DNA of 64,000 nt from Acidobacteriota bacterium (GTDB lineage Bacteria > Acidobacteriota > Terriglobia > Terriglobales > Acidobacteriaceae), in the NCBI GenBank assembly GCA_021781795.1, contig JAJXWA010000002.1:124001-188000 (forward strand), read 5' to 3'. Position numbers and translations under genes: made by a program. The notes under the pieces are model-generated. The model was not told the origin of the DNA. It worked only from the letters and a program-made list of their open reading frames with translations, and made no database searches. Of this stretch, positions 55,480-63,369 are shown in pieces. Numbering within the stretch: position 1 is the first letter of the stretch; each line of letters begins with the position of its first letter.

Positions 55480-55703
55480 GGAAGGGTGAAACACCAATGT
55501 AACACCCCCGGATGCATCGGCCTTTCCACCCGGCCAAAAAGTGCATCCAACTATCTCAAAAGGAAAATGTGGGGCAGAGCAATTTTTTCACTCTCTGCGC
55601 AACCTTTGAGTTCAGAAGTGTTTGCACAAACAATAACATCCAGTCAGGACGCAGGAGACTGGACAGGAAACTGCGAATAGCTCGAACCGGAAAGCGAGGC
55701 ACC

Positions 55704-56168
55704 ATGCGATTTGTGAAGACATGTCTACTGGCAGTGGCGGTGATGGCAGGGGTACTAGCGGCCGGAACGCAACGCGCGGACGCGCAGTATGCGTACCAGG
55801 GTGGCCCTGCAAACTACATCCCGCCGCCACCCGGCCCAGGCTACTCCTGGATCAATGGATACATGAGCAACGGATATTGGGTGCCGGGAAGGTGGGTTTG
55901 GATCGGCAACGGCGATGACGATGAGAATGAGAATGGCGCCTACGCTGCTCCTTATGCGCCCGCCTACGGCGGCCCCTACGCTGCACCTTATGCGGCTCCC
56001 TATGGGGGCGATGGCGATGGGGACGGCGACCAGGGTGGCGGATTTTGGCAGGGCGCTCAGGGAATTCTGGGCGGTGTCGTCGGTGGCATTATAGGCGGCT
56101 GGGGCGGTGGCGACGATGGCGGCTGGCGCGGCGGCTGGGGTGGCGATGACGGTGGCGATGATGATTAA
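55704..56168 (+). CDS. Small secreted Gly/Tyr/Trp-rich protein with YXWGXW-like repeats
   Basis: 154 residues. Signal peptide (MRFVKTCLLAVAVMAGVLAAGTQRADAQ); then the segment Y-S-W-I-N-G-Y-M-S-N-G-Y-W-V-P-G-R-W resembling the WXXGXW/YXWGXW repeat family. The C-terminus is low complexity (Gly/Asp/Trp repeats and Tyr-Ala-Ala-Pro repeats). GAGG precedes the ATG by 5 bases. Unknown function; probably envelope associated. It is on the strand opposite the mur genes. Confidence 0.7.
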   Translation: MRFVKTCLLAVAVMAGVLAAGTQRADAQYAYQGGPANYIPPPPGPGYSWINGYMSNGYWVPGRWVWIGNGDDDENENGAYAAPYAPAYGGPYAAPYAAPYGGDGDGDGDQGGGFWQGAQGILGGVVGGIIGGWGGGDDGGWRGGWGGDDGGDDD

Positions 56169-56472
56169 TCCGACCCGCCAGCGCGATAGAATCGGCCAGA
56201 TCAGATCAAGGATTCATTTTTTCAATGACTTAGAAAAGGTTGTCGACTTTTGCGGGGGCAGATTCAATCCATGCACTCACACTGTCTGGACCAACATCAC
56301 CGGCCCGCATGGGAAATTGGCAGGGAAAGACCGCAACTAATGCGGGTTTCCATGGTTAGACTATTCAGACGCCGGTTCTGAAACAAGGGACGAACCGGAG
56401 GGTGCTGGGATCGCAATTGGATGGTCCGAATTCCAGGTTCAATCATGAACCGGACGGCACAAGGAGGAAGTC
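56169..56472. other. Noncoding leader region between the two Gly-rich secreted protein genes
   Basis: 304 bases without a convincing gene. The last 100 bases hold repeated CCGGTTC/GAACCGG elements and a strong AAGGAGGAAG ribosome site for the next gene. Confidence 0.55.
56372..56453. promoter_or_regulatory. CCGGTTC/GAACCGG inverted repeats in a leader
   Basis: CCGGTTC at 56372-56378 pairs with GAACCGG at 56392-56398 (13-base loop). A second hairpin GGTTC-N6-GAACC lies at 56436-56451, and its right arm extends to GAACCGG. They lie in the 100 bases before the ATG at 56473 and could be a structured 5' leader or operator. Confidence 0.4.
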
Positions 56473-57393
56473 ATGAAAAGTTTGCGGCTCGTTCTGATTG
56501 CGATGCTCTTAGCATTACCGTTTGCTGGAACCGCCAGCGCGCAGATCGGGATCGGAATCGGCATCGGAATTGGGCCGGCAGTTGTGCCCGTCCCTGTGGA
56601 TGATGGCCCTCCCGTTTGCTCCTGGGGCTACTACCCCTACTACCCCTACGGCTGCGCGCCGTATGGCTACTACACTCCAGACTGGTTTGTTGGCGGCGCC
56701 TTCATCGGCGCGGGTCCGTGGCTGGGCTTCGGCTGGGGTCCGGGCTGGGGCTGGGGCGGCTGGGGTGGCGGCTGGGGTTGGGGCGGCTGGGGTGACGATG
56801 ACTGGGGCGAGCACGGCTGGGGTAGAGGCGGCTGGGGTGACCGCGGCGGTTGGGGCGATCACGGCGGCTGGGGCTACGGCAACCGTGGAGGCTACAACCG
56901 TTTCGGCAATAATGGCGGATACAACCGGTTTGGCAACCAGCCTGGGAATGGGTACAACCGGTTTGGCGGTCGCAACACCTTTCAGGGTGGACCGGTGCAT
57001 AGCTTCAATGGGAACCAAGGCCGTGGTCTAGCTTCAAATGGATTCCGGAACGCCTATCCGGGCGGCCGTACCGGCGGCTTCGGTGGAAACCGGTTCGGCG
57101 GCAATGGGTACCAGGGGAACGGTTTCCGCAGCAGTAACTTCGGAGCCGGAGGCTTCCACGGAAATGGCTTCCAGGGTGGCGGCATCCGCGGTGGCAACTT
57201 TGGCGGTGGTGGCGGTGGATTCCGTGGCGGCAACTTCGGCGGAGGCGGCTTCCATGGTGGCGGCGGTGGTGGCTTCCATGGTGGTGGTGGTGGATTCCAC
57301 GGCGGCGGTGGCGGCTTCCACGGTGGTGGAGGTGGTGGATTCCACGGCGGCGGCGGCGGCTTCCACGGTGGTGGTGGCGGCGGACGCCGATAA
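56473..57393 (+). CDS. Secreted glycine-rich repeat protein with GFHGGGG repeats
   Basis: 306 residues. Signal peptide MKSLRLVLIAMLLALPFAGTASA; then G-I-G-I-G repeats, a Tyr/Pro-rich segment, Trp-Gly repeats (G-W-G-W-G-G-W-G-G), N-R-F-G-N repeats, and about seven copies of G-G-F-H-G-G-G-G near the C-terminus. Very low complexity, and about one third glycine. A strong Shine-Dalgarno (AGGAGG) suggests high expression. Histidines could bind metal; the function is unknown. A real gene judged from the signal peptide and ribosome site, despite repeats that produce long shadow ORFs on the other strand. Confidence 0.75.
   Translation: MKSLRLVLIAMLLALPFAGTASAQIGIGIGIGIGPAVVPVPVDDGPPVCSWGYYPYYPYGCAPYGYYTPDWFVGGAFIGAGPWLGFGWGPGWGWGGWGGGWGWGGWGDDDWGEHGWGRGGWGDRGGWGDHGGWGYGNRGGYNRFGNNGGYNRFGNQPGNGYNRFGGRNTFQGGPVHSFNGNQGRGLASNGFRNAYPGGRTGGFGGNRFGGNGYQGNGFRSSNFGAGGFHGNGFQGGGIRGGNFGGGGGGFRGGNFGGGGFHGGGGGGFHGGGGGFHGGGGGFHGGGGGGFHGGGGGFHGGGGGGRR
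57180..57390 (+). repeat. Degenerate tandem repeats encoding GGFHGGGG units
   Basis: About 210 bases of short GGC/GGT-rich units with the core GGCGGATTCCACGG or GGCGGCTTCCATGG, inside the glycine-rich gene. Units differ in codon choice and length (one to five Gly between Phe-His pairs), indicating expansion and contraction. Confidence 0.75.
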
Positions 57394-57412
57394 TCCAACC
57401 ACTTGAATGAAC

Positions 57413-57450
57413 AAGGCCTGCTTGCTTCGGCAAGCGGGCCTTCCTTTTTT
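57413..57450 (+). terminator. Strong rho-independent terminator
   Basis: A 13-bp stem (AAGGCCTGCTTGC with GCAAGCGGGCCTT, one G-U pair) is closed by a TTCG tetraloop and followed by CCTTTTTT. It terminates the glycine-rich gene and shields murG, which converges here. Confidence 0.9.
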
Positions 57451-57506
57451 GAGCGCCGAAGATTGATCGATAACACCGAATCAGACCAAGCGACAGCCAG
57501 CCTGAA

Positions 57507-58631
57507 TCAGCGCTGCCAGTCAGGCGTGGCGAGCCCCGCCAGACGATCGGCGATCCGCGCCGCTGCATCTGGATGGGCCAGTGTCCGCGCTGCCGTACCC
57601 ATGCCGGCGAGCCGCTCTGGAGAAGCAAGGAGTCCTGTAAGCGCGACGAGCAGTTTTTCAGGACTGGACAACTCGTCCTCCGTCAACATGACCGCGGCGC
57701 CTGCCTGCACCATGGCTTCGGCATTGCGCCGCTGGTGATCGTCTGCGGCCGCCGCAAACGGGACGAGCAGCGATGGCTTTCCGGCGGCGGCCAACTCGGC
57801 CACGGTGGAGGCTCCACCACGCGCCATCACCAGATTTGACCTTGCAAATCGCATCGGCATGTCCTCTAAAAATGCACTCACCTGCCAGCGCGCGGGATCG
57901 GCTCCCGTAGCGGCATACGCAGCTTGCGTCGTCTCAGCGTGCCGCGCCCCGCACTGGTGCAGTATCGTCAACCCTGGAACCGAAGCAAGCAACTCCGTGA
58001 GAATCTGTGGCAACGTGACGTTGAAGAGCCACGCGCCCTGCGATCCGCCAAAAATCAGCAGATGCGGTGATTGCGGAGGCCGAGGCTCCAACTGGAAAAA
58101 CTCCGGACGGACCGGAATCCCGGTCACCTCGGGCTTGTGAAACCATCGTGCGGCTGCGGGAAAATTGACGGCTGCCGCCTGCACCCACTTGCCCACGATC
58201 CGATTCGCCATGCCAGGCATTGCATTCGGCTCAAAAGCCATAGTGGGCACTTTCATCAGGAGGCCGGCGGCCATGGCGGGACCGGATGCGTAGCCACCTA
58301 CGCCAAAGACCACACTCGGGTTGAACTCGTGGATGATGTTTCGGCAAGCCATTACGCTGCGCGGCAAATCCAGTAAGGTCCGGATTCGGGTGGCCAGCGA
58401 AACGCGATTCAGAGGCCCAACTTCCACCATGCGCAGTGCAAAGCCCGCTTCCGGCACCAGACGGCCTTCCATGCCGCGCGCGGTTCCCACAAACAAAACC
58501 TCTGCACGATGCCGCGCGACCAGCTCGCGCGCAACCGCCAGAGCGGGGATGATATGCCCGCCTGTTCCACCGCCCGCTATCAGCACACGCAAACTGGTCA
58601 ACGAGACGCCTCTCATCGGATTCTGCGCCAT
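57507..58631 (-). CDS. murG: MurG lipid II synthase
   Basis: About 374 residues. N-terminal GGGTGGHIIPALAVA (first glycine-rich loop), GVGGYASGPAM, and the C-terminal UDP-GlcNAc site region with ARGGASTVAELAAAGKPSLLVPF. It transfers GlcNAc to lipid I. Starts: ATG 58631, ATG 58616, or TTG 58601 (the last has AGAGG 7 bases upstream). Confidence 0.94.
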   Translation of the reverse strand: MAQNPMRGVSLTSLRVLIAGGGTGGHIIPALAVARELVARHRAEVLFVGTARGMEGRLVPEAGFALRMVEVGPLNRVSLATRIRTLLDLPRSVMACRNIIHEFNPSVVFGVGGYASGPAMAAGLLMKVPTMAFEPNAMPGMANRIVGKWVQAAAVNFPAAARWFHKPEVTGIPVRPEFFQLEPRPPQSPHLLIFGGSQGAWLFNVTLPQILTELLASVPGLTILHQCGARHAETTQAAYAATGADPARWQVSAFLEDMPMRFARSNLVMARGGASTVAELAAAGKPSLLVPFAAAADDHQRRNAEAMVQAGAAVMLTEDELSSPEKLLVALTGLLASPERLAGMGTAARTLAHPDAAARIADRLAGLATPDWQR

Positions 58632-58734
58632 ATGACGTACTTTCAACTCGCCGGGTCTCTATTCATCAGGAGCGCAACTCGCCTCATCCTGGCACGGCAG
58701 CGCAATCCGATGCTCAAGCTGAGTCGCGCCAATT

Positions 58735-59829
58735 TCAGTCCACCTGCTTGGAGATGTTCAGGAGGATTCCAATACTGGCCAGAGTGCAGAAGATGGATGT
58801 GCCCCCTGAGGAGATCAGCGGCAGGGGAATGCCTTTGGTAGGAAGCAGCGAAAGTACCACGCTGATGTTGAAAAATGCCTGGAGAAGAATCGCTGTCGTA
58901 ATGCCGAAGGCAATCAGGCGGCCGAATGGATCCCGAATCTTATACGCGGTTCGGAGGCCGCGAAAGCCCAGCACAAGGAAGAGAATCAATAGCAGCATAG
59001 CACCGGCAAACCCCAGCTCCTCGCCAATATTGGCAAAGATAAAGTCGGTCGAGGCCTCAGGGAGATAGAAGAGCTTCTGCATACCCTCCATAAAGCCGCG
59101 ACCAAACCATCCGCCCGTGCCTACGGCAATCAGGGACTGGTTGATATGAAAGCCAGCACCCATGGGATCTGAATCGGGATGGAGGAACACGAGCATGCGC
59201 TGCCTGCGCCACGCCACCCAGAACAGCATGAACGCCAGCACGGGAGCGGCGCCCGCAGCCGCAATCAAGAGATACTTCCACTCCATGCCGGCGAGCAGCA
59301 GCATCATGGCGGTGACGCCAGCAAGCACAAGCGCCGTTCCAAGATCCGGTTGCTTGAGGATGAGCACGATGAAGACCAGCGGCACGATGGCCGCACGCAG
59401 CAACGTGTTTTTCCAATCGTTCATCGAACCAAGGCGGGTGTGAAGAAACCAGGCCAGAAAGAGAATCAGAACCGGCTTTGCGATTTCAGAAGGCTGAAAT
59501 GTGAAAAGGCCACCGAAGCGAATCCACCGGTGGGTATTATGCGAATTCCGAAAAAAGAACACCATCACCAACAGCACGGTTGTGGCTGAAGTAGCAGCGA
59601 AAATGATCCGAGGTGACTTATAGCGCTTGTAGTCGATCGTCATCAGCCAGACCATACAAAAGACGCCCCCCAAGGCCCAGCCGACCTGCTTTCCGACGAT
59701 TGCGTAAGGATTATGAAATTGATCCTGGGCGACGACCGCGGACGCGGAAAACACCATCGCCAGGCCGTAGACCACAAGCACCAGCGTGATGAAGAAAATC
59801 CACTTGTCGACGCCTACGCGTTTTGCCAT
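58735..59829 (-). CDS. ftsW: FtsW lipid II polymerase/divisome membrane protein
   Basis: 364 residues with about ten TM helices. SEDS-family motifs include FTFQPSEIAK and L-K-Q-P-D-L-G-T-A, and the C-terminal L-P-L-I-S-S-G-G-T-S. SEDS proteins polymerise glycan strands during septation with a class B PBP. It overlaps the murD stop by 16 bases. RodA is the alternative, but the cluster position favours FtsW. Confidence 0.93.
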   Translation of the reverse strand: MAKRVGVDKWIFFITLVLVVYGLAMVFSASAVVAQDQFHNPYAIVGKQVGWALGGVFCMVWLMTIDYKRYKSPRIIFAATSATTVLLVMVFFFRNSHNTHRWIRFGGLFTFQPSEIAKPVLILFLAWFLHTRLGSMNDWKNTLLRAAIVPLVFIVLILKQPDLGTALVLAGVTAMMLLLAGMEWKYLLIAAAGAAPVLAFMLFWVAWRRQRMLVFLHPDSDPMGAGFHINQSLIAVGTGGWFGRGFMEGMQKLFYLPEASTDFIFANIGEELGFAGAMLLLILFLVLGFRGLRTAYKIRDPFGRLIAFGITTAILLQAFFNISVVLSLLPTKGIPLPLISSGGTSIFCTLASIGILLNISKQVD

Positions 59830-61196
59830 ACCTTCCAGCCCCGCCAGTCGTTGACAAGTTCTTTGAAAGCCCGGCCGCGATGTTCGTAGCTGTCAAACTG
59901 GTCGAAGCTCGAACAGGCAGGAGCAAGCAGCACAATTTCGCCGTGGTGTGCAGCGGATGCAGCCGCGCTCACAGCGCGCTCAAGCGTTTCGCACGAGTGT
60001 AGCGGCACCACACCGCGCAAGTGAGATTCGATCTTGGCTGCCGCGGAGCCAATTGTGTAGACAGCACGGACGCGTTCCCGCAGCAACGGCGAAAGCTGTG
60101 TGTAATCGGAGTTCTTATCCTTGCCGCCGAGAATCAGATGAATGCCACCTGAAAATGCCGCGATCGCTTTTGCAGTTGCGTCCACGTTGGTGGCCTTGGA
60201 GTCGTTGTAAAACTCGACGCCATTCAACGTGGCCACATATTCCAATCTGTGCTCGACCGCTTTGAATTTCTCAATGGCTCGGCGAATCTCGTCCGCCGGA
60301 GCGCCCGCCAATCTGGCCGCACAAATCGCAGCCATTACGTTCTCGACATTGTGTTCGCCTTTGAGCGGAATCGCGCTGAGTGGGATAATGTGCTCCACGG
60401 CGCCGTCGCGGACTCCGCGGTATACGATCGCGCCCTCTTCGATCCATGCCCCGCGCGGAACGGAATGCTCCATCGAAAACCAGTACACCGGCGCCGCCGA
60501 GCGCGCTGCAGAAGCAGCGGTTCGGACGTTGTCGGCGTTCAGCACCAGAGCGTCTGAGGCTGCCTGAGCGGCAAAAATCCGCTCCTTGGCCATTGCATAG
60601 TTCTCAAAGGTTCCGTGGCGATCGAGATGGTCGGGCGTGATGTTCAAAATCACGGCGATGTTTGGATGGAACTCCTCGGTGGTCTCCAGTTGGAAGCTTG
60701 ATACTTCCAGTACCGACCAGGTCTCGTCCGTACTCTCATCAATCAGAGACACGACAGGCACACCGATGTTGCCGCCCACCAAAGTACGAAACCCGGAAGC
60801 ATCGAGGATCTCGCCAAGAAGCGCCGTCGTGGTCGTCTTGCCGTTGGACCCCGTGATTGCCGCGAGCTTTCCTTTGAGGAAGCGTGCGGCCAGCTCCAGT
60901 TCGCCAATCACGGGCAGCCCGAAACTCTTCACCTGAACCAGTTCGGGCGTGTCCAGCGAAACCCCTGGACTGACGACGATCAGGTCCTGCCGCCGGAAGG
61001 TCAGCAGACCGTGGCCACCTGTCTCGACCATAATGCCCTCTTCCAGCAGGGCGGGAATATCCCTGGCGAGAGCTTCCGCGCTGCGCACATCCGACACGGT
61101 CACCTGTGCGCCACGGCGGCGCAAAAACAAAGCCGCGGCCAGACCAGACTTGCCCAGTCCCACGACCAGAACTTTTTTCCCTTTCAGCTCCATCAT
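59814..61196 (-). CDS. murD: UDP-N-acetylmuramoylalanine-D-glutamate ligase MurD
   Basis: 460 residues. N-terminal VVGLGKSGLAAALFL (Rossmann), the ATP loop G-S-N-G-K-T-T-T-T, the substrate/lysine region and the C-terminal D-S-K-A-T-N-V-D-A-T motif. Adds D-Glu to UDP-MurNAc-Ala. It overlaps ftsW downstream and follows mraY by 67 bases. Confidence 0.95.
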   Translation of the reverse strand: MMELKGKKVLVVGLGKSGLAAALFLRRRGAQVTVSDVRSAEALARDIPALLEEGIMVETGGHGLLTFRRQDLIVVSPGVSLDTPELVQVKSFGLPVIGELELAARFLKGKLAAITGSNGKTTTTALLGEILDASGFRTLVGGNIGVPVVSLIDESTDETWSVLEVSSFQLETTEEFHPNIAVILNITPDHLDRHGTFENYAMAKERIFAAQAASDALVLNADNVRTAASAARSAAPVYWFSMEHSVPRGAWIEEGAIVYRGVRDGAVEHIIPLSAIPLKGEHNVENVMAAICAARLAGAPADEIRRAIEKFKAVEHRLEYVATLNGVEFYNDSKATNVDATAKAIAAFSGGIHLILGGKDKNSDYTQLSPLLRERVRAVYTIGSAAAKIESHLRGVVPLHSCETLERAVSAAASAAHHGEIVLLAPACSSFDQFDSYEHRGRAFKELVNDWRGWKVWQNA

Positions 61197-61263
61197 TGCG
61201 GTTGTTCCTCAGGCCCCTCGGATGACTCTATTGTGCATCGGCGGAGGGCTGGTGCGCTTGCGC

Positions 61264-62412
61264 TCAACGGAGTTTGAGCGTAGTAAGAGCAAACAGTGCA
61301 AACACTAGCGCGCCAATCCAAAAGCGGGCAATAACCTTGGATTCATGCCAACCCAACTGCTCAAAGTGATGGTGTAAAGGCGCCATCCTGAAAATACGCT
61401 TCTTGTTGCGCAGCTTGTAGCTGCCCACCTGCAGCATCACGGATAGAGCCTCAAGAATGAAAATCCCGCCGATGAAAGGCAGTAGCAGTTCCTGCCGTAT
61501 GATGACCGCGACTGTGCCAATCGCCCCGCCCAGCGCGAGCGATCCTACATCGCCCATAAAGATCTCAGCGGGGTGGGCGTTGTACCAGAGAAATCCGATT
61601 GAGGCCCCGACCATCGCTCCGCAGAAGACCGTCAGCTCACCTACCATCGGCATGCGCTCGAGTTCCAGGTAATCCGCGAAAACCACATGACCGCTCACAT
61701 AGGTCAGCACGGCCAATGCCGCCGAGGCGATGATGGTGCATCCAATCGCCAGACCGTCCAGACCGTCGGTAAGATTCACGGCATTCGTTGACCCCATCAG
61801 AACAAAGATGACAAAAGCCACAAATGGCAGAAAGGCCAGCCAGCCCAAGTGCGGGAAGCTGCCAATCCAATGCCATTGCAGATCCGGACGCCAGCTTTTG
61901 ACGAACGGCACCATCAAGGTTGTCGAAAAAATCTTGAATTGCGTGAGCACGGCTAGCGCCACGGCGACGGCCATCGCGGCCAGGGTTTGCCAGAAGAGCT
62001 TGGCGCGTGCAGTGAGTCCAAGGCTGCGGCGCTGCACCACTTTGATGTAGTCGTCGGCAAAGCCGATAGCTCCAAAGGCAAGGGTCGAGATAACAACAAC
62101 CCACACAAACGGATTTGCAGGATCGGACCAGAGGATCGTCGGCAGCAGAATCGCGATTACGATGAGAACCCCGCCCATCGTAGGCGTTCCCGATTTCTTC
62201 TTATGCGACTGCGGACCCTCTTCGCGGATGTATTGGCCAATCTGAAACTCGCGGAGCTTCTCAATCACATACGGCCCAATCAACAGGCCAATCAGCAACG
62301 CCGTCAGCGACGCAAACGCAGTGCGAAAGGTCAGGTAGCGGAAGATGCGAAACGGGTGGAAAAACGGATAAAGCTTTTGGTAGAGCAGCCAGTAAAGCAA
62401 GTGGCCTCCCAA
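61264..62412 (-). CDS. mraY: MraY phospho-MurNAc-pentapeptide transferase
   Basis: 382 residues with about ten TM helices. Motifs: [12 protein letters not shown] (DDxxK-like), [13 protein letters not shown] and M-A-P-L-H-H-H-F-E. It makes lipid I on undecaprenyl phosphate. It follows the metallo-beta-lactamase gene by 78 bases. Confidence 0.95.
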   Translation of the reverse strand: MGGHLLYWLLYQKLYPFFHPFRIFRYLTFRTAFASLTALLIGLLIGPYVIEKLREFQIGQYIREEGPQSHKKKSGTPTMGGVLIVIAILLPTILWSDPANPFVWVVVISTLAFGAIGFADDYIKVVQRRSLGLTARAKLFWQTLAAMAVAVALAVLTQFKIFSTTLMVPFVKSWRPDLQWHWIGSFPHLGWLAFLPFVAFVIFVLMGSTNAVNLTDGLDGLAIGCTIIASAALAVLTYVSGHVVFADYLELERMPMVGELTVFCGAMVGASIGFLWYNAHPAEIFMGDVGSLALGGAIGTVAVIIRQELLLPFIGGIFILEALSVMLQVGSYKLRNKKRIFRMAPLHHHFEQLGWHESKVIARFWIGALVFALFALTTLKLR

Positions 62413-62490
62413 GCCGAATGGACACAGACGTTCACGATGATTCTACAAGGTGGCGACAGCATCGGCTGTGGATGGCTTAACAGGATGCGA

Positions 62491-63369
62491 TCAGCGGCTG
62501 CGCGCGCTTTGGCGGTGGTACTCGGCCTCAAATGCCCGCTTCCGGTCTGCAATGTACTCGCGATAGCCAGCAGGGTCAATAAAGGCGTCATGATCCCCGC
62601 CCTTCCACCGGGCATATTTTCCTGGCAAGTCGAAGTATCCTCCATGCGCGCCGAGGAAAATGTCGCACTGGAGGCTGGACAACAATCTGAACCCTTCGCG
62701 ATAGTCCGTTGCTATCGACGGATACGCCCGATTTCCGACAAGCTTGTATCCGGGGTTCACATTTGGACTTCCAACGATGACCACGTGCTCCACGCGACCA
62801 GCTTCTTGCTCGTCGAGTGTCCAGGTTGTTGTACCTTTCGTGTGCCCGCCGGTCAGGTGCGCTGTGAGCACCGTACCGCCAAGGCTCACTGTGTCGCCAT
62901 CGTGGAGCACGCGGTCGACGTGCGAAGCCGGATACTGCATGGACTTGTCACTCCCGTACTGGAAGTCAGCCTTACCGCCTGATTCGACGACAGCGACATC
63001 CTCGCTCATGACTTCATATTTCGCTCCGGTCCTACGCAAAATCGCCGCACTGCCCGCGCAGTGGTCATAGTGAGCGTGACTGATGAGCAGGACCTTGATA
63101 TCACTGAACTGAAATCCCAACGACTCCACGCTCCTGCGAATGAGCGGCACAGAAGACACAAGGCTGCTGTTGATCAGGATGTCGCCCTTTGGCGTGACGA
63201 TCAGATACGAAGCCAGATCCTCACTGCCCACGTAGTACAGATTGCCGGCAATGCGAAATGCGGGAAAGGGGGTTGTCCATGATGCCGGCAAGGCCAGTGC
63301 AGGTCGATTGAACGCCAGGGGCAGCACAGCCAGAACGGCACAGAGCATCGCAAACTGAAGGCGTCTCAA
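62491..63369 (-). CDS. Subclass B3 metallo-beta-lactamase inside the mur cluster
   Basis: 292 residues. From the TTG start at 63369 it has a basic signal peptide (RRLQFAM, hydrophobic core, cleavage near ALALP). The B3 metal ligands are all visible: His98 and His100 (zinc 1), Asp102 and His103 (zinc 2), His176 and His242. The motif H-A-H-Y-D-H and the later G-G-H-T and G-A-H-G-G-Y fit subclass B3, and a Ser at the position normally Cys in B1 enzymes is in G-S-P-N. Such enzymes hydrolyse beta-lactams in the periplasm; activity is not proven by sequence. The TTG overlaps the murF stop (TTGA). An upstream ATG at 63483 would overlap murF by 118 bases and give a very basic leader. Confidence 0.85.
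   Translation of the reverse strand: MRRLQFAMLCAVLAVLPLAFNRPALALPASWTTPFPAFRIAGNLYYVGSEDLASYLIVTPKGDILINSSLVSSVPLIRRSVESLGFQFSDIKVLLISHAHYDHCAGSAAILRRTGAKYEVMSEDVAVVESGGKADFQYGSDKSMQYPASHVDRVLHDGDTVSLGGTVLTAHLTGGHTKGTTTWTLDEQEAGRVEHVVIVGSPNVNPGYKLVGNRAYPSIATDYREGFRLLSSLQCDIFLGAHGGYFDLPGKYARWKGGDHDAFIDPAGYREYIADRKRAFEAEYHRQSARSR

Noticed and set aside
56515-57018. Minus-strand Ala/Thr/Val-rich frame of 167 codons
   Set aside because: Antisense of the Gly-rich gene. The plus-strand gene has a signal peptide and Shine-Dalgarno.
57054-57476. Minus-strand Pro/Trp/Lys-rich frame (PPPWKPPPP repeats)
   Set aside because: Complement of the GFHGGGG repeats; no ribosome site or signal peptide, so treated as a shadow.
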